A stretch of 64,000 bases of DNA from Oceanobacillus timonensis (GCF_900166635.1 NZ_LT800497.1:3396344-3460343), one strand, 5' to 3'; counted from the stretch's first letter, positions 17,485 through 25,623 are shown. The notes: a model not told the origin generated them from the letters alone. Numbers and translations: made by a program.

Positions 17485-18053
17485 TTGAACACCTGTTTTC
17501 TATGTAAAATACAGAAAATTTTAAAATAAATATATCTTCTATTAAACTATCATATTGGGTGGGGAATTTCAAAAGGGGTATTTTTGATTTTCTCATTCTA
17601 AAATAAAGATTTCCATTTATACAATTGGTATCAAGAAATTTTTTTAATAAATTCTACTTCCCTTTTAGGTGAAACACCATTAGATTGTTACTAAGATTAT
17701 GTATATATCCTTTCTGCTATTCAACCAATTAGACATTTTATATCTGTTTGCTACAGACTACCAAGTTGTTGGAATTGATTCTATAGAAGTTGAAAACGGC
17801 TTATATAGTTTTTTGTTATTTATAATTAATTATGTTCATTCAAAGCACAGTATACTTCAAATGTTAGCTTCTTTTGAATTTTATTATGGATATTTATAAT
17901 TAACGTAAAATTATTCTATCTTGATGGTTGTTATTTTAAAGAAAGGTTACTCATCAGTCATCATATTTCAGATGCGAGAACCTTTCTTTATGCTAGAATT
18001 TCTAACTAAAGGTTATAATATTCTTAAGATAATTGGTTTATATACAATTTTGA
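17485..18053. other. 569-bp AT-rich gap with one long-loop hairpin
   Basis: No convincing gene. An 11-bp inverted repeat (AAAGAAAGGTT / AACCTTTCTTT, 17938-17989, 30-nt loop) is the only clear structure. A 66-codon plus-strand frame starting at 17699 lacks a ribosome-binding site and family features. Confidence 0.4.
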
Positions 18054-18329
18054 TTATGCATTACTTCCATGATTTTCACCCTGTCCAGCCGCTTTACTAA
18101 TTGTATCAACAGCACTCTCTATGTCTGAAAGGTTATCGTGTAATAACATATAAATAGCTATTAGTTTTCTTTGCACAGAGCCTTCTTTAATCAAAGAAGC
18201 TATTATTTCTGGATTTCTTTCTATATCTCGAATTAGTCCATCGAAAAAAAGCATTTGACCATTAATCACTTCTAAAGAAGCTAATGAAGCATTAGCTTTC
18301 TCCTCTATTTCCATTAGATTTCTTTGCAT
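18054..18329 (-). CDS. Hypothetical 91-residue helical protein
   Basis: Not recognised. A strong AGGAGGG site precedes ATG 18329. The product is soluble, acidic and predicted helical (MEIEEKANASLASLEVINGQ, IERNPEIIASLIKEG), with no cysteines, signal peptide or membrane segment. It stands alone between AT-rich gaps, 500 bp from the rhodanese gene. Confidence 0.55.
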   Translation of the reverse strand: MQRNLMEIEEKANASLASLEVINGQMLFFDGLIRDIERNPEIIASLIKEGSVQRKLIAIYMLLHDNLSDIESAVDTISKAAGQGENHGSNA

Positions 18330-18736
18330 TTTTTCCCTCCTAAAATTTTATAGTATCATTCTTTTGATGCCATAGCTCTATAAATTATATTTTATAGAAA
18401 TCAGCTAAAATTATTCTGTTATTCTATTTGGTAATAAGTTCCACCTAATCATCACAGAATAATATTTGCTTCATTAAAAAAAAAATTTTTGAGTTTATAA
18501 TTTAATTACCTAAATGAGAGATGTTCTTATGTATGCTTTCTATTATAAATCTGAATCAAATTTAATTTCCTCTAATTGAAGGTTTAGAATAAAAATCATA
18601 TCTACAAAAGATAAAATGGATTTTAAAAAGTTATACAAGGATAAAAAAAAGGGAGTAAAGGCCGCAAACAACAAAAGCAAATTATCTTCAAACGTCTTGG
18701 TATATGCTTTTTTAGATGAGAGATAAAAAAATAAGA
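18330..18736. other. Gap with a leaderless 36-codon frame only
   Basis: AT-rich DNA. A plus-strand frame from 18616 to 18726 (MDFKKLYKDKKKGVKAANNK...) ends where the rhodanese terminator begins. It has no ribosome-binding site, so it may be the stump of a decayed gene. Nothing else is seen. Confidence 0.3.
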
Positions 18737-18786
18737 AAAGCTAACAAAAGATAATCCAGTCGTTTGCATCATCTTTTGTTAGCTTG
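18737..18786 (-). terminator. Rho-independent terminator of the sulfurtransferase gene
   Basis: A 15-bp perfect stem (AAGCTAACAAAAGAT / ATCTTTTGTTAGCTT) is followed on the minus strand by a T-rich run. It lies about 40 bp after the rhodanese stop codon. Confidence 0.85.
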
Positions 18787-18827
18787 ATAGCTATTCCCAA
18801 TAAAACATCCTTCTTACTTGCTAAGAA

Positions 18828-19661
18828 TTACTTTTCGATAGGTACGCCAATCATGCTTCCCCATTCTGTCCAGGAACCATCATAATTTCGCACATTTTCA
18901 TAACCAAGCAATTCGTGCAGGACAAACCAAGTATGTGCTGAGCGTTCTCCAATCCGGCAATAAGTGATTACGTTTTTATCGGGAGTTATTCCTTTTTCGT
19001 TGTATAAATTCTTGAGATCATCAGCTGATTTAAACGTACCGTCCTCGTTTGTTGCAAGTTTCCAAGGAATATTGACAGCGCCTGGAATGTGTCCGCTTCT
19101 TTGCGCCGTCTCATTCATTCCCTGAGGTGCAATCATCTCACCAGAATACTCTTGCGGACTGCGGACGTCGATAAGAGCTGTGGTGGTACGAAGTGCTTCA
19201 GCCACATCAGATTGCAGCGCACGTTTGGATGCATCAGCTGTGTTTACAGGATATTCAACAGGTTGAATTGTAGGAACTTCTGTTGTATAAGAACGATTTT
19301 CTTCCTCCCATTTCACACGGCCTCCGTCAATTAACTTCAATTTAGAATGACCAAACATTTTAATTTGCCAGTAAGCAAAAGCTGCAAACCAGTTGTTATT
19401 ATCCCCATATAGAACAATGGTAGTATCTGGGGTAATTCCCGATTTCCCTAGAAGATACGCCATTTGTTCCGGGGATAATATATCTCTGCGTACTTGGTCG
19501 TTCAGTTGCGTCGTCCAATTCCACGCAATCGCAGTTTGGATATGCCCCGATTTATAAGCACTATTATCTTCGTCCACTTCAACAAGCTGTACATCCGAAT
19601 CCTCTTTGTGTTGATCTGCCCACTCTGTGGAAACGACTGCATTCGTTTGATACTCTGCCAT
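18828..19661 (-). CDS. Two-domain sulfurtransferase (rhodanese / 3-mercaptopyruvate type)
   Basis: 277 residues from Met 19661, which follows AGGAGG at a proper distance; the longer upstream frame has no such site. Two rhodanese domains occupy about 5-125 and 150-275. The catalytic Cys sits in the second-domain loop YCRIGERSAHTW (about 235). Such enzymes move sulfane sulfur from thiosulfate or 3-mercaptopyruvate to an acceptor in the cytoplasm. The CRIGERS loop resembles thiosulfate-type enzymes. It is a single-gene unit with its own terminator. Confidence 0.9.
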   Translation of the reverse strand: MAEYQTNAVVSTEWADQHKEDSDVQLVEVDEDNSAYKSGHIQTAIAWNWTTQLNDQVRRDILSPEQMAYLLGKSGITPDTTIVLYGDNNNWFAAFAYWQIKMFGHSKLKLIDGGRVKWEEENRSYTTEVPTIQPVEYPVNTADASKRALQSDVAEALRTTTALIDVRSPQEYSGEMIAPQGMNETAQRSGHIPGAVNIPWKLATNEDGTFKSADDLKNLYNEKGITPDKNVITYCRIGERSAHTWFVLHELLGYENVRNYDGSWTEWGSMIGVPIEK

Positions 19662-19906
19662 TTCTAAAATCCTCCTCATGTTTTTGCAGTTATCGTTATC
19701 TATAACATATAGTTTCATCATCGATTTCCCAAGTAACCTACCAGGGTTAATTATTCAGAACGAAGGTGCGGCATCATGTTACGAATCAATTGACTCCTTG
19801 AAAAGTTGATTTATGCTTGTCTATTGATGTCAGCGAACCCATGATGCTTACTACCTTACACTACTATTTACTTGTTATATATGTAATTCCACAAAAATGG
19901 AGTGTA

Positions 19907-19933
19907 TAAACGTTTTGCCATGGAAAACGTTTA
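19907..19933. promoter_or_regulatory. Orphan 27-bp palindrome, operator-like
   Basis: TAAACGTTTT and AAAACGTTTA form perfect 10-bp arms around a 7-bp centre. A plus-strand AAAGGAGG follows 45 bp later, but no start codon or ORF comes after it. This looks like the operator and leader of a gene that has been lost. The surrounding 19662-20215 holds no gene. Confidence 0.4.
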
Positions 19934-20215
19934 GCAAAGCAAAGTACAAACGCGATGAAAATATACGTATGTAACAAAGGAGGAATTCGGGGACAGCTAT
20001 CACGACTAAAAATTTATATTTGTTAATTGGAATAATTATTATAGATATCCTAAACATCCTCAATTAATCGACTCACGAATGAAACGACTTCTAAAGAAAC
20101 TAAAAAATGAGACTCCAAAAAATTTGGAAGTCTCTTGAATAACTTGCTTGATTTTTATTAAAATGCGGTCAAAATACGGTCATTTATTTTTTACCGCTAA
20201 GATCATTGTTGCAAA

Positions 20216-20250
20216 GGGGTTTGAGCGAATGATTTACATCATTCCGCCCA
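20216..20250. repeat. Attachment-site-like copy of the groEL 3' end (copy 1)
   Basis: A 35-bp block is identical to 30810-30844, which spans the real groEL stop codon. The inner 29 bp also recur at 22605. About 130 bp on the left are similar to the left flank of the groEL copy too, including a terminator-like hairpin (20109-20134) and the stretch reading MRSKYGHLF in the plus frame. This is the hallmark of a site-specifically integrated element. Confidence 0.75.
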
Positions 20251-20652
20251 CAATCCAAACAAATCCACAGATTTTCAAAAAGCCATTTCTTGTAAAAACT
20301 TTAAGTGATGATTAATTACTTAAAGCAAATTTATTTTCGTGTATATTCACAGTTGAATGCATTTTTTGTTAGTTTAAAAACTAACAACACGTATCCTTTT
20401 GACCATTATAGTAAAAAAACTTATTATTCCAGAAACGCACCCGATAGCAGAATAACACATGTAAATTAATTTTCTTAAGATTTTGATATGAAGTAATTTA
20501 AATGTCCAGCAAAAATTCCATCGTCCCTTTCATTATAACATTATTATATCACTATTTTGACATTTACCATAGAACTTCATAATAAATATTGTCTCAAATC
20601 CTTTTTAGTGAAAAGCGCCCTCTTATGGAATAGTAAAAATCGACAAACAGAA

Positions 20653-21015
20653 TTATTTAAGACGGTTGTCCAGGGACTCAATTGCCAGTTTAATCGCAGT
20701 TAGACGACGCTCATTTACTGTTTTTTGAGGACTACCTTCTTTCGCTTTAGCTATCTGTTTTTCGATAGATGGAATGATACTTTGTAAAATATCTTTAGAA
20801 GTCGAAATGATTTCTTTATCATAGAAAAATTCCCTTTCATTCCAAGCGTTTTCGAGGCTTTCTAAACCGACTTTCACAGCGTTTCGTCTCTTTTTGACAA
20901 GGATTGTATTAGAACCTTTCTCGGTTATACTTTTATATGCATTTGAAAGTTTATTGAAGGTCGACTCCAAGGATTTAATGGACAAATCTTGAACTTCTCG
21001 GCTCACAGTCTTCAT
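20653..21015 (-). CDS. Hypothetical 120-residue charged helical protein
   Basis: Not recognised. It has an AAGGAAGG site before ATG 21015. Very rich in Lys, Glu and Ser with heptad-like spacing (LESTFNKLSNAYKSITEK, SIEKQIAKAKEG), so it is probably helical or coiled. An internal repeat is visible: VKVGLESLENAWN near the middle and AIKLAIESLDNRLK at the end. It lies within the element remnant between the first two groEL-end repeats. Confidence 0.55.
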   Translation of the reverse strand: MKTVSREVQDLSIKSLESTFNKLSNAYKSITEKGSNTILVKKRRNAVKVGLESLENAWNEREFFYDKEIISTSKDILQSIIPSIEKQIAKAKEGSPQKTVNERRLTAIKLAIESLDNRLK

Positions 21016-21076
21016 ATACGATTCACCTTCCTTTTTAAAAATAATCCAACTGTTAAATATTTCTAATTAGACAATC

Positions 21077-21200
21077 TGGCCCGATTGTTGAAATAAAAGA
21101 AACCAACATATCTGCATAATTAAATCATACTTTATTTTAAAGAATAAACCAGCTAAAATAATTATGTAAACGAATAGAGATTTTATGCACTATCTTTTTT
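21077..21200. repeat. 124-bp direct repeat, copy A
   Basis: About 85-90 percent identical by eye to 22330-22453 in the same orientation, 1.25 kb apart. Both run from TGGCCYGATT to GCACTATCTTTTT. The pair brackets the toxin-antitoxin locus and a decayed gene, and may be a duplication scar or a recombination site. Confidence 0.7.
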
Positions 21201-21390
21201 TTGGGTTTTAAAAGCTAATTCACAATCTTTACAATAAAGGTAACGAAAAACCCTTTCTCTTCATTTAAAGCCTTGCAACATGTAATCCGTCTTCCACACA
21301 CGAAGACGTAATGATCTTCACATTGCAGAACCTATCGTTTATTTTGTAAACTTTTCTCTATCAGTTAACGTACAAATGACAACAATATGT

Positions 21391-21396
21391 TATAAT
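21391..21396 (+). promoter_or_regulatory. -10 box of the toxin mRNA
   Basis: A perfect TATAAT at 21391 lies about 100 bp upstream of the small toxin ORF. The -35 region is weak (CGTACA, 16-bp spacing). The predicted start is near 21403, giving a structured leader of roughly 95 nt. Confidence 0.5.
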
Positions 21397-21498
21397 AAAA
21401 TGTAATAGACTGGCTTCGCATGAGGGGTTGGGCAGCAAGTCGCTTGTCGGTAGTCTTTGGGTTAATGGGAGACTTCCCGGGGAGGGAGGTGCTTGCCT

Positions 21499-21585
21499 AT
21501 GGATATTGAAAGTACGTTAACGCTAATGATATCTTTCGGGATGTTAGTGGCGATTATCGTTTCTGATAATAACCATAAAAAATAA
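21499..21585 (+). CDS. Holin-like small toxin (type I toxin-antitoxin)
   Basis: A 28-residue membrane peptide with the sequence start MDIESTLTLMISFGML and a basic end DNNHKK. This matches the short 'putative holin-like toxin' peptides of Bacillus (hydrophobic segment, then Lys-rich tail), known from type I systems such as TxpA or BsrG. A GGGAGGGAGG site precedes the ATG. It is followed by a bidirectional terminator and a convergent antisense promoter. Toxicity is inferred from family and layout. Confidence 0.7.
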   Translation: MDIESTLTLMISFGMLVAIIVSDNNHKK

Positions 21586-21716
21586 CCCCTCCAATGCGTT
21601 CGCTGCGCGCTGAGGGATTATTTTTTATGATGCCGCCTAGCCCCTCTTGTTGGGGTTCAGTCTATTCGGCCGCTCATGTAACAGCATGGGCGGTCGTTAT
21701 TATTTTATGACTTTCT
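21575..21716 (-). ncRNA. Antisense RNA antitoxin candidate
   Basis: A minus-strand promoter with a perfect TATAAT (21723-21728) and TGTACA 16 bp upstream would start an RNA near 21716. It would run left through two hairpins to the shared terminator, overlapping the 3' end of the toxin mRNA. This convergent, 3'-overlapping layout matches TxpA/RatA and BsrG/SR4. No protein is encoded. Confidence 0.55.
21581..21626. terminator. Bidirectional terminator between toxin mRNA and antisense RNA
   Basis: AATAACCCCTC and GAGGGATTATT pair with one mismatch; the loop contains a GC-rich GCG repeat. A T-run follows on both strands, so it can end the toxin mRNA and the antisense RNA. Both transcripts would then overlap here. 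Confidence 0.65.
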
Positions 21717-21823
21717 ATATTTATTATACCACATTTTTAACAAATGTACACTTTTACATGCTTAACAAAATATCCAAAAACATTTGATACCTCATTCATT
21801 TGTACATAGTCACGCTTTTCTGC

Positions 21824-22123
21824 TTATGAAGCTGGTTCATCATAAATTTGAACAAGTATTTGTTGAGGCATCGACCATCCTAAATCTGTATAATTTTCAA
21901 TAAAATCCCATACGCTACTAAACCGTTTAATTCCATCCCAATCGATATTGTTTATGGTTTCTCTTATATTTTTTAGTATCTCATCAAATTTATCTGAAAT
22001 TTACGATATTTTAATTTACTCTGATAGCTTTGGTATTTTAATTTGTAATGCTTGTTGAGTAGATGCTGCAATTTTCTTGGCAGAATCAGCAAACATTTTT
22101 TGATTTTGGTAATGTCGATTCAA
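21824..22123 (-). pseudogene. Decayed phage-related gene with in-frame stops
   Basis: A TTG at 22123 with an AAAGAGGTG site opens a frame reading NRHYQNQKMFADSAKKIAAS... that meets two TAA codons after about 35 residues. It continues as FDEILKNIRETINNIDWDG and ends IENYTDLGWSMPQQI...EPAS. The intact protein would be about 100 residues or more. The family is unknown. Confidence 0.55.
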
Positions 22124-22329
22124 TAGGCACACCTCTTTTTAGTCTAATATTCTTCCAAATATTCAGCTTACACAAAGATAATTAACCAAGTCCTTTAAAG
22201 AACCATCAAAAAAATGAACGTATGCTTATTCCTTTGTTATTATAAAAGTCTTGGACTTTAATAATTTTGCCATTTTGTTCAACTCCTTCGCCTAGCTATT
22301 ATTTTATCACCTTTCACTACTCCGCAAAA

Positions 22330-22453
22330 TGGCCTGATTATTGAAGTAAAAAAAGTCAACATATCCGTATAATTATATCACACTTTATTTTAAAGAATAA
22401 ATCAGCTAAAAATAACTATGTAAACGAATATAGATTTTATGCACTATCTTTTT
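22330..22453. repeat. 124-bp direct repeat, copy B
   Basis: Partner of 21077-21200, same orientation. It lies about 150 bp left of the second groEL-end repeat. Confidence 0.7.
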
Positions 22454-22514
22454 AGGATATACCTCTAGCACATCAAAACAACTATATCATCTTCATAAAT
22501 ACATTTGAATACCA

Positions 22515-22566
22515 AAAAAGCCCGCCTCTCATTATTCAAACAAGAATAACAAGAAGCGGGCTTCTC
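22515..22566. terminator. Hairpin with GC-rich stem near the second groEL-end repeat
   Basis: AAAAAAGCCCGC and GCGGGCTTCTCT flank a 30-nt AT-rich loop. A T-run on the minus strand after the stem suits a minus-direction terminator. It sits 40 bp left of the repeat, a usual place for the end of an element's last operon. Confidence 0.5.
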
Positions 22567-22604
22567 TCTACAAGTTACTTATAATACGAGAGATGGACGC
22601 TTTC

Positions 22605-22634
22605 TGAGCGAATGATTTACATCATTCCGCCCAT
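22605..22634. repeat. Attachment-site-like copy of the groEL 3' end (copy 2)
   Basis: 30 bp identical to the groEL terminus at 30816-30845. Its flanks differ from those of copies 1 and 3. About 110 bp to its right, a WWSKYGHLI-coding stretch resembles the conserved flank left of copies 1 and 3. It probably marks the left end of the element that ends at groEL. Confidence 0.75.
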
Positions 22635-22863
22635 GTATCACCGTTGTTTATCGGGTTTTAATCTTTTATAAAAATCCTTTTATATAAGTATTTAAAAGAT
22701 TTTTGTGTTTGTTATTTTATATAAATTGATAATGATTTTTAATTGTGTGGTGGTCAAAATATGGTCATTTGATCCAAAAAGAAATAGCTGTGTTTATTTA
22801 TATATATAAATTTTCATTTTATTAATTATACCATAATTCGAAATAGAGGTCTTCTATCTTTTT

Positions 22864-23073
22864 TTATGCACTTCTTTTAACCGGACCGCAAGACAATATA
22901 TTGTTTAGTTTAAAACTGCGGACCTGTTTTCTGTAGTAACAATATGCCAGAACCCGTTCTTCATCTATATCCACCACTCTAATAATACGTTGCGTTACAT
23001 TGTTATCGCTATCCATATAATAAATCATGATTTTCTCTTTTCTGTCCATCGCACTTGTTAAAAATCCAATCAT
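22864..23073 (-). CDS. Small WYL-like protein
   Basis: 69 residues. The pattern KIMIYYMDSDNNVTQRIIRV, then VLAYCYYRKQVRSFKLNNIL, follows the core of a WYL domain (nucleotide-ligand sensing in larger regulators) without a DNA-binding part. Bacillaceae carry such short proteins, often near yolD-uvrX genes, which are absent here. AGGAGG-like GGAGG precedes ATG 23073, and a good promoter lies 35 bp upstream. Function unknown. Confidence 0.6.
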   Translation of the reverse strand: MIGFLTSAMDRKEKIMIYYMDSDNNVTQRIIRVVDIDEERVLAYCYYRKQVRSFKLNNILSCGPVKRSA

Positions 23074-23107
23074 GTTTTATACCTCCATTTGACGAATACC
23101 CGTTCTC

Positions 23108-23135
23108 ATTATACCATATACTATATACAAAACAA
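23108..23135 (-). promoter_or_regulatory. Sigma-A promoter of the WYL-like gene
   Basis: TTGTTT and a perfect TATAAT on the minus strand, 16 bp apart. A GAACAAGTGTAC stretch just upstream faintly resembles a LexA box, which would fit SOS control, but one half-site is off. Confidence 0.55.
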
Positions 23136-23262
23136 GAACAAGTGTACTGTTATTTTTTAACAAGAAAGGGCGGGTATACCTTAAATTAAAGGATGAACTT
23201 ATTAGATTGGTATGATAAGCTTCTATAATGAAGTAATTAAATAATAAAAGGAGCATAGTAGC

Positions 23263-23550
23263 ATGACAGAAAATTATAAGATATTTTTAGATGCGGTAAA
23301 GATGCACGAAGATCATTTAAAAGCAGAAATTAAAGCTTCGTTAGAACTTGAATCAGAGTCACCTTATATAGATGATTATCAAAAAAGAAAAACGATTGAT
23401 GGTGATAATGAAATTGTCATTTTTATATCCAACAAAGAAATTAACGAATTTAACTACAATAAAGATATTGATAAACATTACCACAATCGAATTACCGGTA
23501 AAGCATTAAATCTTTGGTTAGATTACGTTATAGACAAGGTTAAAGTTTAA
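23263..23550 (+). CDS. Hypothetical 95-residue protein
   Basis: Not recognised. AAGGAGC lies eight bases before ATG 23263. The product is acidic and soluble (YKIFLDAVKMHEDHLKAEIK, ending LWLDYVIDKVKV). It is the only plus-strand gene with a good start inside the element remnant. A terminator follows directly. Confidence 0.6.
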   Translation: MTENYKIFLDAVKMHEDHLKAEIKASLELESESPYIDDYQKRKTIDGDNEIVIFISNKEINEFNYNKDIDKHYHNRITGKALNLWLDYVIDKVKV

Positions 23551-23561
23551 ATAATGTGTAT

Positions 23562-23590
23562 AGCCCCCACAACCAAGTGAGGGCTTATTT
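23562..23590 (+). terminator. Terminator after the 95-residue gene
   Basis: AGCCCCCAC and GTGAGGGCT form a stem followed by TTATTTG. The same AGCCCYCAC stem family recurs at 24242 and 25626 in this element. Confidence 0.6.
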
Positions 23591-23596
23591 GTTTGC

Positions 23597-23629
23597 AAAA
23601 AAATACGCCCATGATGAGCGTATTTTTTA
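23597..23629. terminator. AT-flanked perfect hairpin
   Basis: AAAAAATACGC and GCGTATTTTTT pair perfectly around a 9-nt loop; A and T runs make it usable from both strands. No gene ends on the minus side except a doubtful 65-codon frame. Confidence 0.6.
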
Positions 23630-23819
23630 AAGTAATATTCTGTTTTTCAATCTTCGCTCCTTCTCCCCAGAAGAGCGTTACGGAGTTGTGAAAACCCCAA
23701 ACAAAATACAAATAATAAATTATGAATTCTAATGCACACATCATGAATCTTTTGATATGTATGATTAAATTATATCATAAAAATTTATTATGTAAATATA
23801 CAAAAGAATAATTAGTCTT

Positions 23820-24130
23820 AATTTTTTAACATAAAAAGGAGCCTGCAATATAAACAGCAAGCTCTTAATCTTCAAGTTACATCATATAAAGGATGGAGCT
23901 AAGGAAAAGAGTGATGACACCCTTCTGTAACCCTACGATGTAATTTTAGCTTATAAGATAAACCTTGTAAAGAGTTATAATGAAAGACGCCCGTTGTGCA
24001 CACCGGACGCCTCATTGCAGAGTTACAGTTACTCATAAAGATGGAGGATTAGATTCATATAACTCTGCGGAAGAATTATAGCTTAAAATTTAAATCCCCC
24101 TTGGTGAAGTAAGGGGGTATTTCATTGAAG
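23820..24130. other. Structured non-coding stretch, possible small RNA pair
   Basis: No ordinary gene. The stretch holds a GACGCCCG / CGGACGCC hairpin (23983-24010), a GCAGAGTT / AACTCTGC inverted repeat (24017-24066), a TATAAT at 23977 and an AGTAAGGGGG hairpin end near 24110. A 38-codon minus-strand frame (MRRPVCTTGVFHYNS...) crosses it. I recall similar stretches beside phage type I antitoxin RNAs, so a regulatory RNA is possible; no toxin ORF was found. Confidence 0.25.
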
Positions 24131-24275
24131 AACCCTGTACAAATGCTCCCCTAAATCTGTACAAAGATTACTCTTCAATATATTTATAGTCAAAACAATT
24201 AGTTTTTATTCCAAGATAAATCAAAAAAGGAAATTTAATTATTAAAGCTCCCACAGTGAAGTGAGGGCTATTTTA

Positions 24276-24470
24276 TTAAGAATCTATTGGCTCAAAACGA
24301 TTAACTATCTTTCCATTGTGTTCCACTTTTTCAAAAAACATAGAAGCTGGTCTGACGTATACATTCCCTTCCATATCTTTATATACTATCATTCGTTCGT
24401 TATTTTCCGTGTGAATTGCTTCTAAAAGCACTTCGTATTCTCTACCTTTAAAATGTCTATATTTTTTCAT
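24276..24470 (-). CDS. DUF1653 family protein
   Basis: 64 residues covering the family core: YRHFKGREYEVLLEAIHTEN, MIVYKDMEGNVYVRPASMFFE, then NRFEPI. DUF1653 proteins are small, cytoplasmic and uncharacterised. GGAAG precedes ATG 24470. It is the last gene of the minus-strand set in the element, 15 bp after the 2-TM protein gene. Confidence 0.75.
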   Translation of the reverse strand: MKKYRHFKGREYEVLLEAIHTENNERMIVYKDMEGNVYVRPASMFFEKVEHNGKIVNRFEPIDS

Positions 24471-24485
24471 TTAATAACTTCCTTA

Positions 24486-24851
24486 TTACTTCTTGTTTAT
24501 TATGTAAGGTAAAACTTGTACTCCGCACAAAAGAATGTATAAAATAACTACAAAAACCCATGTTTTTTCATTTACTGCAAATCCTGCTGCTCCAGTTAAT
24601 ACCACATTTGCAATCGTATAGAATATCATTAGATTGCGGTGACTTTTATTTTCAGGTAAGCTTCTTAAATGTTGCTCAACGTGTTCATTAAGCATCTTAT
24701 CAACATCTTGTTCAATCTGTGAAATCACGAAAGATAAGTAGTGTTCTTTTTCTTCTTTTGTCTTTACATAATATTCACTACCAAGAAGCTCTTTCAAAGT
24801 TTCTTCCTTTTGTATTTCAATTAAAAGTTCACGTAGCCGAGCTTTCCCCAT
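24486..24851 (-). CDS. Small protein with C-terminal 2-TM hairpin
   Basis: 121 residues. The first 70 are charged and helical (MGKARLRELLIEIQKEETLK, ISQIEQDVDKMLNEHVEQHL). Two hydrophobic segments follow (about 74-92 and 97-116), then a short basic end. The start overlaps the end of the dCTP-deaminase-like gene by 23 bp, so the two are translationally coupled. A cytoplasmic coiled part with a membrane hairpin is a common effector layout, but function is unknown. Confidence 0.65.
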   Translation of the reverse strand: MGKARLRELLIEIQKEETLKELLGSEYYVKTKEEKEHYLSFVISQIEQDVDKMLNEHVEQHLRSLPENKSHRNLMIFYTIANVVLTGAAGFAVNEKTWVFVVILYILLCGVQVLPYIINKK

Positions 24852-25536
24852 TATTATCCCCTAAATTTTCTTTGATTATTTCAGCATATTTTTTTGCGTT
24901 ACTTTTTATGTTATCCATTAAATTTAACCCCATTTGACTAGCTTCATCACCACTCAATTCACGAACTCCTGAATCTCTGAAATAGTTTTGTATTTCTTGG
25001 TCTAAATGTAGTTTGGATAATTGCACATCTTCACTTCCCATATATTTTGCGTCTTGTTTCCTATAAGGAAATTCAGATTCACTAGATAAACTTGCTATTG
25101 ACAACTGGCAAAATTTAACCCCTGATACTAATTGAATAGTTCCGTTAGAATTATTAGTTAGCAAAAAACTTAATCTACCCTCATATCCTGGATTCATATA
25201 GCTGGCAGGGCTAACAACTAATCCTTTTAATTTAATACTATATCTTTCAAAAATTATTCCTGCCATATTGTTAGGTATTTTAAAATACTCAATAGATTGC
25301 ACTAACACTGACTCATTTGGTTCTAGAATAAAATCTTCTTTGTTAATATCAAAAACTTCATAATCAGAATCTGAAACTCTATTCACTATAATATGATTAA
25401 TATTAGATTTTTGTTTTTTTATTTGCGAATCAAGCGTTAAGTCAATAGTGGCTCCTTCGCAATTTTGTTCTAGAAAAGGAGTAACTAACTCATGTTTTAC
25501 AGCCAACTCCCTTAAGTCTTTATCACTTAAAAGCAT
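24829..25536 (-). CDS. dCTP deaminase/dUTPase-fold protein, catalytic residues altered
   Basis: 235 residues. The fold is clear: MLLSDKDLRELA start, ATIDLTLDSQI, LEPNESVLVQS, NPGYEGRLSFLLTN and YRKQDAKYMG. In active dCTP deaminases the core is GRSSLARLGL and a catalytic Glu lies in the VLE after PGWEG. Here these read ERYSIKLKGL and SFLL, so the Arg and Glu are missing. The protein may bind but not deaminate nucleotides. A C-terminal helical extension (about 170-235) is added. Start at ATG 25536 after GGAGGTGG. Confidence 0.75.
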   Translation of the reverse strand: MLLSDKDLRELAVKHELVTPFLEQNCEGATIDLTLDSQIKKQKSNINHIIVNRVSDSDYEVFDINKEDFILEPNESVLVQSIEYFKIPNNMAGIIFERYSIKLKGLVVSPASYMNPGYEGRLSFLLTNNSNGTIQLVSGVKFCQLSIASLSSESEFPYRKQDAKYMGSEDVQLSKLHLDQEIQNYFRDSGVRELSGDEASQMGLNLMDNIKSNAKKYAEIIKENLGDNNGESSAT

Positions 25537-25623
25537 CTTTCCACCTCCTTGATTCCTTTTATTTAATTATGTAATACTTTAATATAATTTACAAGAAATT
25601 TTAACGTGAAAAAGTTTAAACTT

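Noticed and set aside
17699..17899. 66-codon plus-strand frame as a gene
   Set aside because: No ribosome-binding site, AT-driven composition and no family features.
18616..18726. 36-codon frame as a small gene
   Set aside because: No ribosome-binding site, and it ends where the rhodanese terminator starts; treated as a possible stump.
23547..23744. 65-codon minus-strand frame next to the 95-residue gene
   Set aside because: It overlaps two terminator hairpins and lacks a ribosome-binding site.
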